Source of the DNA: Chaetoderma sp. LZ-2023a
Lineage: Eukaryota; Mollusca; Caudofoveata; Chaetodermatida; Chaetodermatidae
Length of the DNA: 64,000 bases
NCBI GenBank assembly: GCA_034401795.1
Contig: CM067365.1
Coordinates: 13,373,666 to 13,437,665, forward strand
Reading direction: 5' to 3'
The translations under genes and the position numbers were made by a program. The notes under the pieces are model-generated. The model did no database searches and was not told the DNA's origin. It saw only the letters and a program-made list of their open reading frames with translations. The stretch's first letter is position 1; each line of letters begins with the position of its first letter. Of the stretch, positions 38,801 to 41,800 are shown one piece after another.

Positions 38801-41800
38801 ATGGGAACACCAGACATGTCAGATTCCAGTTCGGGAACCCCATATTCCAGCTTTGGACTGCCAGATTTCATGTTTATGGGCCATGGATCTCTATAATTTA
38901 AATACCATTGAAAACACTGAGTGGTTCTTTAATACAGGAAAGGCGCCTAAAATCCCACCTTTCTCAAAGAACCACCAGCACTTGGCCATGTACATGTACC
39001 TCAGTGTAATGAAACAAAATAAATCTTAACATATGATGATTTCATTCTGTATAAATTAATGTAATTTTTTGATTTGTGAATTTGAATTAGGACTGTGCCT
39101 CTAATTTAATTTCACAACTTAAAAAACTATATTAATTTATACATTACTAAAAACATCATATATGTACGCTAGGAATTATCTAGTTTCATTACATTGAGGC
39201 ACACAGGTTAAGCCTCTAAAACTATAAAATTTTAACAATTTTATTTTCAACCATTTTAGTGTCAATATGCACCTTTAGCCCTTTACCGGTCAAAGTTGGT
39301 TAAGAAAATCAAAATATTTCCTCACTGAATGTCCATCTGCAGGTAAAGAGGAGAGTATTTTTGAAAATTTACCATTGGAATGACTGGCTTGATTATCGAG
39401 CCAGCCATTTCTGTGGTAAAATTTTAAAAATACTATTATCATGGCTTGTTGGAATTCAGAAAGACGACAATGGTACAGTGATGTCAATATACTGTGTTTT
39501 GAGGTTGAAGTAGTTTGAAAACATCCTGCAGCTGCAAGCAGTCCTTCTTTAGCCACTGTTTCTGGTCCTCAGCGAGTGTCCTTAGCTCCCTCAGGTGCTT
39601 TTTCGTGGTTGTCAATGTACCTAGTCCACATTATTGTAGAACAGTACATAGCAGGTTTGTGCAGTGGCACCCTTTACAAGCTTTGTAGATGTTGGCACTG
39701 AGTAGGCCTACAGCAAATTCCAATGGTACAGTACTAATAAAACAAGATGCCCAAGGGGCCTGTATCACTCACCTGGCTCATAGGCATTTCAACTAGAAAT
39801 TGAATGGTCAATAACAATAAGTAGAACTCTAATGAGTTGAGCAGACAAACAGAGGTCATGTTTCTTTAGGTATCAACTTCTCTTGAACAAACTTTAACAG
39901 CCCGTAGTCATCAGTATTATAACTCCCAAATTTCGGCTAAATCCGTTCAGTGGCTCTTAAGACGAAGTTGCTTTCATGAAAACCAGCCCAACCATTTGGC
40001 AAATCAAGTTCCCTTGAACATACTTAGTTCAGCTTATGCCCTAAATATTATTTTATGAGTTTTGAATCAATCGCTCAAAACAGTTTCAGCGAAGATTTCA
40101 AAAGATATTTCTAAAAAATTGACCAAAGTCCATCATGGCTGTCGGCCAAATTGGCCGATCAGCTTCCTTTGAACAAACTTAAATCTTCATGCCCTAAGGA
40201 TGTTTCCTGCCAAATATAATTGAAATCGGCCAAGTAGTTCTCAAGAAGACATTAAAAATTTCCCATTGCTTTAGCATGGGAGCATTTGGCGGGAAACTTA
40301 TCCAAGATGGCCGCCAACCTGTTTATCCGACAGTTTCGAAAATTGCAAATTTGAGATCAAAATACCCAAATAAACATAAAACCATCAAATAAATAAATCC
40401 AATAGGGCCCGCCAAACACGCTATATTTTGATTGGCCCACGGAGGCCGTGTATTTTGACGGACCAACTTTCCATGAAGTAACTTTAATGGCCCTTAGTTC
40501 CTAACCATATCTGCCAAATTTTGGCCTGATCCCTTCAGCAGTTCTGGAGAAAGCATTTTCGCTAAAACTATGTCAACCAAGATGGCCGCCGAATCATTTG
40601 ACCAATCAAGTTCCCTTGAACAAACTTGGTTCAGCTCTTGACCTAGATCATATTTCATGAGTTTTGAATCGATTCCCCAAGCGGTTTCTGAGATTTTTAA
40701 AGATGTTTCCTAAAATCGGCCGACATCCAAGATGGGCACTGGCCAAATTGGCCGACCGGGTTCGTTTGAACAAACTTGGATCCCTATGCCCTAAGGATGC
40801 TTCCTGCCAAATATAATTGAAATCGGCCCAAGTAGTTCTCGAGAACACATTTTAAATTTCCCATTGCTTTAGTATGGGAGCCTTGGCGGGAAAATAATCC
40901 TAGATGGCCAATAAACCGTTTATCCGACAGTTTTGAAAATGGCAAATTTGAGCTCAGAATACCCAAAAGCATATATAAAAACAATTTCGGCCTCAAAATC
41001 CATCAAATAAAAGTCTAAAATTGCCGCCAAACATGCTACATTTTAATTGGCCCACGGCAGCCATATTTTTTGATGGATCAACTTCCCTTGAACAACTTTA
41101 ATAGCCCTTCATCCCTAATCATATCTCCTAAAGTTCGGCCTGATCCCTTCAGCTGTTCTGGAGAAGTCGTTTTCGGGAAAACTAGGTCATCTAAGATGGC
41201 CGCCGAACCATTTGGTCAATCAAGTCCCCTTGAACAAGCTTGGTTTACCTCTTGCCCTAGATGATGCTCCATGAGTTCTGAATCAATTCGCATTTCGGAG
41301 AAGATTTTTAAAGAAGTTTCATAAAATTGGCCGAAATCCAAGATGGCCGTCAGCCATATTGGTCGATCACCTTCGTTTGCACAAACCTAGATCCTTATGC
41401 CCTCAGGATTCTTCCTGCAAAATATAATTGAATTCGGCCCAGTGGTTCTTGAGAATAAGTCATTTAAAGGAAAAGTTGGCGGACGACGGACACACAATGG
41501 ACAGTCACCATGGCATAAGCTCACTTGGCCTTTCAGGCTAGGTGAGTTAATAATATTACCAGATTAGATACATGTCTTAGTCATAATACATGTACATGTA
41601 TGTGTTCAAGTCACATGTCAATGTACGCTGCGAGGTCACATGGTTTCTCAATCATGTGTGCAAAATATCCACAGAAGCAATGGAGGTTGCATACATGTAC
41701 AGTATGTATAAATTATGCAGCTTGCGGTAAGGAATGATACGATGGCAATGTATCTGATTTGACTAAATCAGTGGCTTCAAGAGCGCTTCTCAGCTATTAT

